Assembly (NCBI GenBank): GCA_022036555.1
Contig: CM039134.1
Span: 8,680,818 to 8,744,817, forward strand
Reading direction: 5' to 3'
DNA length: 64,000 nt
DNA from: Microstegium vimineum
Taxonomy: Eukaryota > Streptophyta > Magnoliopsida > Poales > Poaceae
In this document: positions 33,659 to 45,710 of the stretch, piece by piece
Layout of the letters: each line of letters opens with the position of its first letter
Position numbering within the stretch: position 1 is the stretch's first letter
The notes under the pieces: model-generated
Database searches by the model: none
Seen by the model: the letters and a program-made list of their open reading frames with translations, nothing else
Told to the model about the DNA's origin: nothing
Position numbers and translations under genes: made by a program

Positions 33659-34622
33659 ACAAATAATTGCAACTTGGAAATACAAGACAAAAGGAGAGGA
33701 ACAGAAAGAGAAATACCGGTGTTACCTTTCTTTACTTTTCCCAAAATTCCTTTCCCATTTCAAACGAATGATCTTTATGCCTTGGTTTCCTTTACGCGAT
33801 TCCTTATCATCACTTTAGCTGGCCAGAAAGCATGTTATAGAATGCTGGTTTCCGTGAATGAATGAAGCTGATAACAGTGAGCAAAGTCAAGATTCACGAT
33901 GCAAAGCAACAAAGTGGCAACGAGAAAGTTATTCCAGTTTTTTCATACAACAATCTGTGCAATTACAGATTCTAGCAAATCGATTCACTGAAGACATATC
34001 ACCTGCAAGGGGGGAGTAGTGATCAAGAGCAAAACTCTGATGTAATACCGATCATGACCAAAAGAGGAAGCATCTCAAAAGCCATTTAAAAAGGAATAAA
34101 TTATAATAAGATGCTGCCAATTCTGATGAAATAAGAGCTAAGGACTACAATTGATTATTATTTCAATAATTCTGTTTCAAGTGACTGACTAATAGCAAGA
34201 TGCTAGTAGCAGGAAGAAAACTAACGGATGGCACCATGCCTTGTTCATTATAACCATGTCCTTGTTTACAGAAGCTAACTTAGAGAAGCAACATTTGGGA
34301 CATAATGCAATCCATCGGCAATTGTAAGGCAAACACACCCAGGACAACAATGTACACCTTCCAAGTAGAATTGCATTGCACCCTATGAGAAATAGCACCG
34401 ATCACCAGGTTCCATACTTCATTATATTCTTGCAAAATAGTTCTACAAAATCATTGGACATCACCGTTTTTTTTTAGAAAAAAAGCAATACAGGTCACCT
34501 GATGAAAAGTCAATTCTCTAAGTACCTACTGGTCAGTTAGAAATGATTCAAAGTACATGCTATTCAGCACCAGATGGTTAACTTGCTCTTCAGAACTAAT
34601 ATATATTCTACACCAGTTCTTT
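33659..34622. other. 3' flank of the unknown membrane-protein gene and USP distal promoter
   Basis: AT-rich, with only short ORFs. The part next to 34622 is probably the 3' UTR of the five-exon gene. Confidence 0.4.
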
Positions 34623-37487
34623 TCACTTGAATGACACATGGAACATCCACCAGCTCCCCAGCATTCCAATGAGATGCAGCACCCTCCCGTCTGCTAATTC
34701 AACGGTTCCAATTGAAAAAAACTTGTAATCTTCAGTATTAACATTTCTTGTACGCATGTACTGCAGAAAAATACACAATGTTTAGTTCAAAATAACTAAG
34801 CACATAAAGGAGCATGCTAAGAGAGGGGGGAAATCATTCAACATCTCTAATCCAGAAGCAGCTGAGACAATTCATGTTCAAGTAAAAAGAAAAGAAAAGG
34901 TACACAGAGGTAGCATAAAAAGACATTAGAACTTTGTGATTCTTCATGAGGGACAGAATTCTTGAAGCTTTTAATACTTATTATATGCCTAAAATACAGT
35001 AAGGAACTACCTTAAATACTTACAGAGGTGGGCCAAAAGGACCCAAAACTTTGTCTGAGAAAAAAGAAGAGCACCCAAAACTCAAAACTGACGAGAATAA
35101 AACACTGAATGACTGAATCCCCAAAGGCCCAAACTTTGTTTGTCCAAGGTGAGCATACCATTGATTAGGATACTAGGAAATAATCTAAAACAGACCCAAA
35201 GCTGTCAGGAATGTTATCAGTTTTTAATCCTTTGCAAGTTTATTTGCATAGGACAGGAGCTTGGAATCCTAGTGGTAGGATCGCCCCTCAAAACCATTTC
35301 TCTAAAGGTCATAGGATAGGAGCACATCCATACGGATAGTGACCTTGACAAACTTGATATGGTGATTTTATTAATTGGTTTGAAACAAATAAAAAAAAAT
35401 CTCAGCCTTGTTTGATCCTTGGGGCTCATGGGACGTTTCAGGATTATGTAAACTGTAAAAAAAGGTTATGCGAGTGAAAGTTACTACCATATTGAAAGCA
35501 TTTCAGAATCTGACAAGATGAGACAGAAGTAGAACTACTGTAAATCCGATTTAAATTGCAAGCATCCACTACACCACTAAGAGCTAAAGGAGAAATAAAC
35601 AAATATACATAAAACTCACCTCCTCCTTCGACACAGCATGGTTTTGACCCATCTCCCTATGACGAAGCTGAAATAATTAATGGTACATTAGTTAGAAAGA
35701 AAAAAAAGGACAGACTGCCCTCCTTTGAGTCAACTCTTGCATGGCATGATGAAATATGAAACATCAAACATCATACCATGTTGAGAAACACAAAAAGTAC
35801 TTGCATACATATTTACTCATAAAATAACATACACATTTTACTAACCTCCTGAAGAAACAGATATATTGAATAACGGCTTGGTCTCGAGCAGTAGAAGAGA
35901 AGATAAATATTAAGGGCGAGACCTAACGGGCTGTGCAACCCAGACATAATCAGAAAAACCAATCCAACTGGCAGCTGAAGTTTCCTGACCAAAGGCCAAA
36001 ATGAACTGAGCTCGGTTTTGAAAGATTCCGCGGGTGGTCCAGCTATGGCTTTTGATGGTTGTTCTGTGAAACCAAATTAGAAAAAGAAACACCATTCATT
36101 AGGGAAATCCAGAAAGAAAGAAAAAATCAAGAACATTAACATCCATTTTTTTTATCAATATTTAACAGAAAAGGCTCGACAGGTCTGAATGAAAACTAGT
36201 TATCAGCAGCTAGCTAGGGATAAGTATGTACAATAGAAATAAACCAGATTGGAGGACCAGTCAACATGAATAAATTGATTTTAAGAGTTAGGGCTTGAAG
36301 ACCTTGACTGATTAAAGGACCAATCCACAAGCCCAACTATTTTTCCAAACATGGCAAAGTTTAAGCAACAAGTAGTCCTTGACTATGTTTAAGAAACCAG
36401 TTATTTTTCCCAAATGTTGCGGATTTTGAATTTTGCACAACATTTAGGCGCTAGCATTTCGATCATGGTTAGAGAAATGCTATGGGATGGTTTCTGTGTT
36501 TTCTGAACTGTTCAACTCTCTGGACGGGTGAGACCCAGCTGCATGCTGTAAACTGAGGGGGTGTTTGGTTTACCCCCCTAAAGTTTAGTGGTCCCTAAAG
36601 TTTAGGGGGCACTTTAGGGGGGGTGTTTGGTAGTTTAGGGCCTAAAATCACCTAAGTTTAGCTAGTAAAGTTTAGGGGGCTGTAACCAAACACACCCTGA
36701 ATGGTTATGATGTCTTTGCTATGCTAAGACAGGGACTATGCCCTTTAACTCTAAAAAAAAAAAAGAAATGCTATGAGGTCATGAGCCTTGGTATGCCATT
36801 AGCCACTCATTGAGATCATTTTATGTGTTTCCTGTGGGGCAGTGAAAAGAAAACCCGTACTTAAATTATATTCAATGTATTTAGAGGGAGAATTTCACCT
36901 TTTGTGGCAGCAGTAACCTGTCCCTGATGAAGCGTCATCACTAGCATGGTGCTTGTTCCAAATCCTTTGATCAGATTGAGGCCTACAGAAAAATAATACA
37001 CAAAATCATTAAGAGTTAGCCCATGGAACTGTCAATCTATAAGTCTCCGAGGGTCTTGACAAAATAATAATACTACAAAGCAAGCATATGCTAAATTCGG
37101 TAAAATAATTTGCTGAATGCACAAGTAAACCACATAATTTCCGCCGATTCATGATCGATAATAAACGGCATACTACTACTGTCGAGTGAGACCAACATGG
37201 CGCACGATCGTAGGGGTCACCTACTCACCTGACAGCTGCGGACGGAGACCAAGGGCCACTCTAGCGACGAGTGAAGGCCTCAACTCGGCAGCGCGAGGCT
37301 GGAAAGCGGGCCTCGAATAGCGCGCGAGGAAGTGGCGAATAGGGCTGGCGGCGACTGGGGCGCGGGAGGAGCAGGAGGCAGCGGCGGAGGAGGAGAAAGC
37401 GCTCGCGGAGACGGTGGGCGCGGTGGCGGTGCCCCGCCGGAGCGAGGCCGCGACGGCCTCCCTCGCCAGCCGCCGACACGCCATCAT
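34623..37487 (-). CDS. Unrecognised five-exon protein, probably mitochondrial membrane protein
   Basis: Exons 37229-37487, 36899-36982, 35846-36063, 35620-35667 and 34623-34760 join with GT-AG borders and continuous phase into 248 residues. The N-terminus MMACRRLAREAVAASLRRG, then Ser/Ala/Arg-rich sequence without acids, is a typical mitochondrial presequence (about residues 1-60). A hydrophobic stretch VGLVFLIMSGLHSPLGLALN (about residues 143-162) is a likely membrane segment. The C-terminus reads DYKFFSIGTVELADGR and ends GSWWMFHVSFK. I do not recognise the family. An in-frame ATG at 37601 would add 38 residues ahead of the presequence, so 37487 is preferred. It shares a short divergent promoter with RPC7. 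A MITE lies in the second intron. Exon 2 could also be read in another frame, so that join is the least certain. Confidence 0.7.
36557..36697. mobile_element. MITE in an intron of the unknown membrane-protein gene
   Basis: About 141 bp. Starts GGGGGTGTTTGGTT and ends AACCAAACACACCC, near-perfect inverted repeats. The interior is rich in CTAAAGTTTAG copies. CTGA occurs at or next to both ends and may be the target duplication. Confidence 0.75.
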
Positions 37488-37918
37488 CGTGCGTGGCCTC
37501 TCTCGCGTAGCAGAGTGGCTTCGCTTCTGGGAGTCGGAGACTCCGCGGGGACGGAGACGGAGGCCAGGAGGTTGGGCCGCGTTGGGCTCAGCCGACTCCA
37601 TCTCATTCCCGTCCGTAGAGAGAGATTAGGGCCCAGTGAACCGAAACCGTTTAGCTAGTTCTCGGACTTTATGGGCCCATTTGTAGACCTACCTCCTTTG
37701 TTGGATTACCAGCCCAACGATTCCGTCTCGATTCATCTGCGGGTGAAGCGGAAGCACTGGGCGGGGGGTGGCCGGCGGCGGCGGTCGTCTCGATTCATCT
37801 GCGGGCCGCTGCGCGTCCCTCATATCTAACCGCCGACGCCGTCCTCTCTCCTAGCGCCTCGCGCGCTCCCCGCCGCCCCTTCGACCTCCATCTGCTCTCC
37901 TCGCGTCGTTGCCTCCCG
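37488..37918. promoter_or_regulatory. Divergent promoter between the unknown membrane-protein gene and RPC7
   Basis: Only 431 bp separate the two start codons, which point away from each other. Several TGGGC/GCCCA words occur (for example TTGGGCC near 37573, GGGCCCA near 37629, ATGGGCCCAT at 37671-37680, AGCCCAAC near 37711). These resemble site II elements bound by TCP factors in plant housekeeping and mitochondrial genes. No TATA box seen. Shared regulation is inference. Confidence 0.6.
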
Positions 37919-40208
37919 ATGTCGTTCCGGGGTCGTGGAAGAGGGGGCCGCGGGAGAGGTGGGGGGTTCGGGTACGACCACCCGGCCAAGCACACGCCGC
38001 ACGAGGACTTCCCGGTCAGTCTCCGCTCCACCCCCACTACCCTCCGCCCCGACCTTGCATTGCGTGGTGCGGTAGAACTGATGTGCTGCGTGCTTGCAAA
38101 ACGAACACTTGAACAGGACATCACCCTGCCGGAGATGAAGTGCGCCAAGGCGAGCAAAGAGGAGAAGGAGCTGCTTGTGTCCACCTTTAAACTTGAGGAG
38201 TTCTGGAGGAGTTCCTGCTACCACCTGGAGGAGGATGCTCCCAAGAAAAGTACTATGGCTGAACTTACACGGCTTTTCTTTTTGCTCATCTTACTTATTC
38301 TTCGTAATGATAGTAGTACTCCTTATCCTCTTACCTATTGTTCTGCTGGGTCCGTCAAGATTTTCTTTGAACCTGTTGGGTAGGCAATCGACCCTGTGAA
38401 TTATTTGGAGGCAGAAACTTATCTTCTTTCAAGTAGTTGGTCCAGAAATTAGGAGGAAACCTCAAATAAAATTGTTGTGAAGCTGGCTTTTCTGGATAAC
38501 TTTTTTTATGCACCTAGATGGACATTATATGTCTAAATACATACATAAAATATTATGTATGTATCTAAAGAAGGCAGAACGACTTAAAATTTGGAACGGG
38601 GGAACTCTAAAAAATTGTTCATAGATCAGTCAGTTCTTTGGTGAAAGTACGTTGTCTTTTGTTCAAGTAAATGATCAAATAATTGACTATAAACAGTGTT
38701 GTATGCAAAGTAATTTTGCACTGCTAGCTTTTGAAAAGAGCCCGTATATTATTTAGTGTCCTTTTATTTTGGTTTATATCCATTGTTCCAAAAAATTCAT
38801 CTGCATTGCCAGTTTTGTTTTCTTACTGTACTAGCTGCTAATCTTTGGATTGTGTCATTATAGGATGAGAAACTTGTAGAAACGATTTTACAAACTCATA
38901 AAAGCATCTTTGTTGCATTACTAGCGTCTTTTACTTTGTTCTGTTAATTAATTTTTACTCTATCATCTTTAAGGATTCTTTTTTTTTTGTCTTACTTTTT
39001 TGCATTGCTATTTTTCTAGCTATATTTGGATAATTGTGTTTTTTTACTTTAATTATCTTATGATTTCATATGTTGTCAGAGAATGAAGACAGAGAGATTG
39101 AAAGATTTTCTGATAGGAAACGTAAAACACACAGCAAACGCGAACCTCTTTTGTTATATCTCAAAATGACTCCTTCAAATTTCCCTGCTGAATTGGTGCA
39201 AGGTAATCTTGACTCTTGAACTTCATTTGTGTACAGTGTAATTTATTGTCAGCTCTATGTTTTCAGCATAATTACCATGATATTTTGTTCCTTTCAGGAT
39301 CTAGAAGAGGACAAGCAAGCAACAAGAAACTCCGGTGGGATAAGGATTCAGGTTTTTACTTCTTCATGGAATTATCTGCTTTTCACAACTCTATTACCTG
39401 TTGGGTAGCACGAAGAACTGAAGCGAACACTTGCTACGGCTGGATGTTACTACTTAACTATACTTCAACTTTTTTTTAATAAGATTATACTGTTGTGTTT
39501 GACAGATGAGCAGGCATTGGAAGTATTTGAGAAGCTTGAACAAAAGCACAAGGCAAGAGCCTCACCTTGTCTTTTTATTTTCAAATCTAGTTTAGGCTTG
39601 TGTATCAGGTTCACTTGGTGAGTATGCTTGAATTTTGCTTGTTTTATTGCTGGTTTGAAGTTTGAGCTATGTTTCTCATCATCATACCATCGAGCTTGTG
39701 CCAAAATGTTAATATGAGAAGGATGCAGCTTTCTTTTTCTACTATTTTTGTAGGCTATCATCTTCTAACATTAACTTCTCTTTGGTTGTAGGATGGAAGC
39801 AAGATGGAGAAGGAAGGTGATGATGAGGATGAGCAGGAAGAGGAAGAAGTACAAGAGGAGGAGGAAAATTCAGACGATGACTATAATCAAGTACTTACCA
39901 CTGAACTGAATTTGTTTGCTCGGGTTTCTGTGATGTAGGACAAGCTTGGATCTGTTTTGAAGCTTACTTAGGGTGATTGATTATTATATGTATCTCACTC
40001 TGGTGCCTCGACCTTTGCCCTGTAGAATATCGAGTTCGATGACGATGATGATGACTGGAACCAGGAGGAAGAAGCACGTAAGTTTCCATTTGAACTTCTA
40101 TTCGACATCTCTTTGAACCTTTTCTTTCTCAAAATCAAACACCTGCTCGTTTATATACTTCCTAAAAAATAACTGTTTTCTTTGGCAGAGGAGGACTTCT
40201 ACGACTAA
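37919..40208 (+). CDS. RNA polymerase III subunit RPC7 (Rpc31 family)
   Basis: Nuclear Pol III subunit of the RPC3-RPC6-RPC7 initiation subcomplex, needed for tRNA and 5S rRNA synthesis. Eight exons: 37919-38014, 38117-38249, 39080-39202, 39298-39351, 39506-39552, 39792-39890, 40026-40077 and 40189-40208, giving 207 residues. It starts MSFRGRGRGGRGRGGGFGYD, the Arg-Gly N-terminus of the family, then KEEKELLVSTFKLEEFWRSS, then REPLLLYLKMTPSNFPAEL. It closes with a very acidic tail (EEEEVQEEEENSDDD, FDDDDDDWNQEE) ending QEDFYD. All introns are GT-AG except intron 5, whose donor is AAG followed by GCAAGA. The donor of intron 2 (GTACTA) is weak. Confidence 0.92.
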
Positions 40209-43200
40209 AAGTGTGGACGGGCAGATTTTTACTCTTTTTACCCTCTCCATTTCACTTGTAACTTCACCCAGCAAAATTATTAGGGAGCAATGTTTGTTCT
40301 AGCCTTGTCACGATGTTCACGTGCTTTGTTAGAAACTCAGGAATATCAGAACAGTGAAATACGCTGTTGCTAATGTTTTGTGTTGCATTATGCATATCTG
40401 CACATACTCCTAGATGCGATGGACCTCGGTCAAAACTCAAAGTAGAGTGCATATCCCGCCATCCTACTGCTGATCGCAGAGGCTGTGTAGCATGAGAGGG
40501 GGTGAGGGAGAGGTGGTCTTTGCAAAACCCCACCTTCACAATCACAAGGAAGAGGTGATCCTATCCAAGCCAGCCAAGGAATCAAACATGAACTACACAA
40601 GTCAGGCTTCACTAATACTGTATAACTGTACAAGCAAACCAAACACAAATCTCTTGCATCACGTACTAGAGCCAAGTTTGGGCTGGCCTTGCTTAGCTAG
40701 CAAGACAGACCCCAGCTCTGAACGTGAACATGATACACCAATGTGCTCGCTCCGTCAAAATTCAGGGCACATCTTGCCTTTTAAGGAATTCTCATTAATC
40801 AATATCAATATGCGATGAAATATGCCCTACAGCTTTTTATCTGAAGTTGTTTAGAGGCCCAAATGTTCATTTTAAGCTCTCTAGTTTTTTTTTAAAAAAA
40901 ATAAATTTCAAAAATATTTTATCAGAAATTCAATAGGCTCATGATTTAGAGAGAGAGAGAGAGAGAGTTTAAGAAAGACTCGTGCAGATGTCATGGTTTC
41001 TATCACCACTGTTCCATTTGAATCTTGTACGGATGAAGACTTATGTGTGGAGTGTCGCATGTGTATTACTATGATAAAGGAGGTTTTCAGAAAAGAAAAA
41101 AGCAGAGAGAGAGAGAGAGAGAGTGTGTGATTAGTGCCATGGCCCACGCTGGTGCTGCTGCAAAAAAAAAAATACCGTCGGTCACTTAACTCACTTTTAA
41201 GAACGACACGTTCGTAAGATGTGGGTGTGCGCGTTCCTGTGCGGGTGGGGAGGGGCGGCCTTGGGCCCTTGGCGGTGACGAATGATGATGCAGCCCAAGG
41301 AATGTTACCGCTGACGGCGATGATAATGTCTCCCCTCTTGATCCCTTTTTTTTTCCCCCTAGGAAAAACTGTATGCAGCCATGCATGAAACAAGTGACTG
41401 TAAAATGTGTATGGTGGCAACAGAAACAAACGAGCTAGCCGCGGCAGATCGAGTACCACCAGGTATGTGACCTGTACTACTGTACATGTGTAGGATCGTA
41501 CTAGAGCGAGCACAGCATGCTGCAGTCAGTAGCCAAGCCAACCCAAAAGCCATGCAGATTGCAGTACACATGCATGTACACGGCGGGCGCGGTCGATACG
41601 AATACAATACCGGCCATTGACACCGGCGTTGACATGCGGCCGCGTCCGCGCTCGATCTGCTGACTTGGGACTGCCATGCGTGTGGCACGGTGCAATGCAT
41701 GCCACCTCCCCATCCTTCCACGTAGAAGAACCGCGTGGCCGCTGGGTGGTCTTGCCTGAAAGCGAAATGGTCCTTATGCAGATCAGCAGATGCAGTGCTC
41801 GATGTGGTGCCGCATCGCATGCCATGGCACTGTCTGGTCCTTCCCGGCCGGAGGCGGGCGGAGCGCGCAGCAGCTTCACCTGACCACCTGCCTTCGCCAT
41901 GTACTATCCTCCACGCTTTCCTCACCACGGTCGATCGGGTAGCTCCAACCAGCGTCGATCAGGACAACAATGGAGGACGCCAACAACTGTGACGACGCTG
42001 ATAGTTTTCCTGTCCTCTCCGATCCGTTAGTTGAGACGTCCTTGTTCAGTTCTATCACCGTACACACGCCGCGATAACAGAACGGGGTGGTTGCCCACCG
42101 ACAGTCACATTCAAGCGCCTAGGGTAGATAGTTGGCCTGCATCATACAGTACTGTATTCATCAGGTACGGAGGCATGAGATCGAGACTGGTCAGTACTAG
42201 GATGATCCCGACGTGCACGATCGAGGAGGATGCGCACACACTCACACAAGCCACTGCAGGCACGCAAAGACTGTCCGTCCACTGTAGCGCCCTTCAACCG
42301 TGTGCTTCTGTTTTCTCCTGCCTCTCTGGGCAGAGCCAGCCATGCATGAATGCACACAGTGGTGTGGAGAGCTAGCTGCACGGCCTGCAGAGCAGGAGCA
42401 GGAAGACGACTTCTCTCACGCCGTACTAGCTGATGCCTGTACTGTACTGGACTGTGACAAGATACTCCGGCCGGGTAAAACTCCCGGATCTTGCGCACAG
42501 GCCAGGCAGTGGAACGAGAAATGCCGAAGCCGGTGACTCGGTGTGCTACGCTCGAATCACCGCGCCAAGTCTACAAAATCGCATGTCAACTGGATCATCA
42601 TTCCTTTAAACTTTATAAGCTTTCCCTGGTTGAATTGTTGAATCTCAACTTTACCGAATTCAGCTGCAGCGGCCTGTTAACCACCACCAGTTTGCAATTT
42701 GCAGAGGAGAGAATTACACACACACACACACACAGCTTTAATATATATTTCACCCATTCAGTCAGGTCTGAAGTTCAGCAGTGCTATTCTATATCCCTGC
42801 TCCCATCTTTGCAGCAGAAGCAGAGACCGAGAGAATGTGACTGCATATGCATGCCGCCTAGTTGTTTCTCCACTAGACCCAGCTCACCACACCCATCTTC
42901 ATCTCATCTCATCTCTGGTCTGGCAGCCTCTTCACTGACAAACCTCAATTATATATGCAAATGTTTGCACTTGCAGTAGTCAAACATACTCTCATACTCT
43001 ACTCCACAAAGGGAGAGAAAGAAAAAAAAAGTGAAGCTGAAAGGTGAAGTGGTGAACAAAATGATCAGTTCGCAGTCCTAGCTACTGTAGTCACCACTCA
43101 CCAACGTACGTACGATTACTAGTTTACGTAATCAGTCAGGTTAGACTTAAACCTAGCTGGGTCGATGCAATGGCAAGCACGCACCAAGCAGGCAGGAGAG

Positions 43201-44783
43201 GGGCGAGGGGACACGCATGCCGTCCCTCCATCAGAAAAGGCGCGAGAGCAAGCATGCCGATACGCCATCAAAGGTGCCCTCCCATCCCAGCTGGTACATC
43301 CATCCATCCATTTGAGGCCATGAAAAGCAGTGTAGTCACTCTTAAAAGAACATGGAATGGAATGGAGGACAGTAGGATGGCACTGGAGCCGAAACCATTG
43401 ATCGATGGATTCCCCAAAGGTTTCATCTCCTCATCCTGTGCAAGTGCAATCCGCCGCGGGCGCGCTGCAATGCAATGCCATGCCATGCAAGCATCGCATC
43501 AGAATTCAGAAAGGAGGCAGGCAGAGAGAGCCCCACAGCTGGCAGCAGCGACCACCATTTCTCCTCTCCCACTGATGACTGAGATACTATACTCTTTCGC
43601 CCACACCCGGTGGCCCGGCCGTGTGCAGTCACAGTGCAAAAGCCACCACACCGGCCGGTGGCCCTCATCACTCGATCAGTCTTGCTGCGGCTGTGGCCTG
43701 TTGCCTGGCCTCACGGTGGCCCTCCCTCAACCAGATCACCTTTATGTGCACTGCAGTGGCTTGTGTGAGTGTGTGTTTGGTAGGTGCAGGAGAGATGCCA
43801 AAAGATTAGGATGTTTGCTTTGCTGCTTGTACGTGCTTTGGTGGTGTTGGTAGCAATATAATGGCATGCTACCAACAAGTTTAGCAAGCAGCATCATGGA
43901 TGGGGGAGAGTACTGCAGAAGAATTCAAGGCAAGCTTGACTGTGACTATGGCGATTTTCCTTATACACACCCTAGCTAGTTGCAGTTGCAGTGGACCTGA
44001 CCCTGCTGCCTGCTTCACTCATAACACCTGCCTCTCTTGTTGCATTGCAGTATGCAGTGAGATATGAGATCCATTCATTCAAGGAGGATCATCATCAAAT
44101 GTAGGCCATATGGTACTACTGCAGATCGATCGATGGTTGTGAGAGTGAGACATGGGAGTTATGATCCTTGGGGAGGCACAGTGCAGGAACTTTGAGCAGG
44201 CCAGACAGCCCAGCCAGCCAGGGAGTGAAGCAACAGGACAGGACCAGGGAGAAGGGGCCGGCCGGGTACTGAGTACTGACGACTGTGAAGTAGTAATGTC
44301 TGTGGAGGTTGTTGCTAGCTATGATGCCATTACGCGCCATATGATGGCTTTTGCTGCCTTTGTTTTTGCCTTTGTTGAGAAAAAGATGAGGGAAAGTGAG
44401 ATCAAAGAATGCCGAAAGAGAATGAACTTGCATTGGGCAGCATGTGCAGACTGTACTAGGTGTGGCTTACAGGATAGGATAGTATTGTCTAAAGCTGCCT
44501 CATTGTTTGCTAAAGACCAGTAGTGTGCACCAGCTCAACAGATTCCAATATAGGTACACTAATGTAAGTTGACTGCCAACTAACACCAACTAGTGGTGAA
44601 CTGAAGATCGACGCTCAAGCTTCAGAATGGATCCAACGTGTAATTAAAATGTAGGACCATGTTGCCCTGAAATTTTCTATTAATTTTAAGAGAAACGTCA
44701 CAACTCCTTATAATTTAGGATGGAGGAAGTATTCTGTTTTATAATAGCAAAAATGGTTAATCTAGATACGGATTGTATACACA
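40209..44783. other. Long gene-poor spacer
   Basis: RPC7 3' UTR at the left. 40890-41170 holds poly-T/A and GA repeats. A 201-codon minus frame at 40908-41513 is low-complexity and not convincing. 41500-44100 is rich in CATG-type words, with short ORFs on both strands. A CA/AC tract lies at 42717-42734. No RNA gene or recognised protein. Confidence 0.4.
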
Positions 44784-45710
44784 GTGTGTTATTCTTCTGA
44801 CCAGTGTTGTCGCTTACTCGCTTCCATAACATTTACCGGACCTAAAGATCTGGAGGGCTTGGGAGTGCTTGACCTTGATAGATTTGGAGGTGCTCTCCGG
44901 TTACGCTGGCTATGGCAAGAATGGGTGGAGGTTTCCAAGTCGTGGCTCGGATCGGAACTTCCGTGCAGTGATGTCAACCGCCTCCTTCTCAATGCCTCAA
45001 TCAAAATTATTTTGGGTGATGGTGCAAAAACTCGTTTTTGGCACAATAACTGGTTGGAGGGTGAAGCTCCAAGGTACCTAACCCCAAACCTCTTTTGACT
45101 TGTTTCGAGAAAAAACAGAACGGTGCAGCATGAACTCTAGAATAACAACTGGATGCGTTTGCTAAGGGGGGAAATCACCACGGCTGTCCACATTGAGGAA
45201 TTTGTGTCCCTTTGGATACGGATGAAGTTCGTGCACCTGCAGCAGGACATTCGGGACTCCATCACCTGACGTTGGACTCCGGATGAGGTTTACTCCACCC
45301 GTTCAGCTTATCAAATCCAATTCAAATGTTCCTTCCGGTTCTTCCGTACTGACCTAATTTGGGAAGCACAAGTGGAAATATAAATGCAAGATTGCAAAAC
45401 AAAATTCTCACAACTCAAAATCTACAAAAGAGAGGGTGGCTACATCAAGATCACTGCGTCCTTTGCAATGGGCCCTTAGAAACTAGCATACATCTATGTT
45501 TGTGTTGTCCATTTGCAAAGGAGATTTGAGACGAAATACTCTCTAGAGAAAACTTCACCGCATTGCAGTCATAGGGCAGCGAGGAAAGTTCCGATGGCTG
45601 AACGTAGACGGCTGAATGAGGTAGTGAGCTATACATTTTGGAATATTTGGAAAGAGAGAAACAGGAGAATTTTGATCACAAGTGGTTGCAAGAATCAAGG
45701 AAAACATTGA
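44784..45710 (+). mobile_element. LINE (L1-type) remnant: C-terminal reverse-transcriptase polyprotein region
   Basis: The plus strand reads GLGVLDLDRFGGALRLRWLW, then ILGDGAKTRFWHNNWLEG, the conserved stretch downstream of the reverse transcriptase in plant LINEs. After stops and shifts it goes on to WTPDEVYSTRSAYQIQF-like and FWNIWKERNRRI sequence of the zf-RVT region. Frame breaks near 45100 and beyond show it is dead. The 5' end is missing and no clear 3' poly-A was found. Confidence 0.75.

Noticed and set aside
37229..37487. NUCLEAR FUSION DEFECTIVE 6 identity for the first exon
   Set aside because: The Ser/Ala/Arg-rich presequence looks similar, but the downstream exons do not carry the conserved NFD6 block.
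40908..41513. 201-codon minus-strand ORF
   Set aside because: Largely driven by GA/CT and poly-A tracts; no domain or splice pattern.
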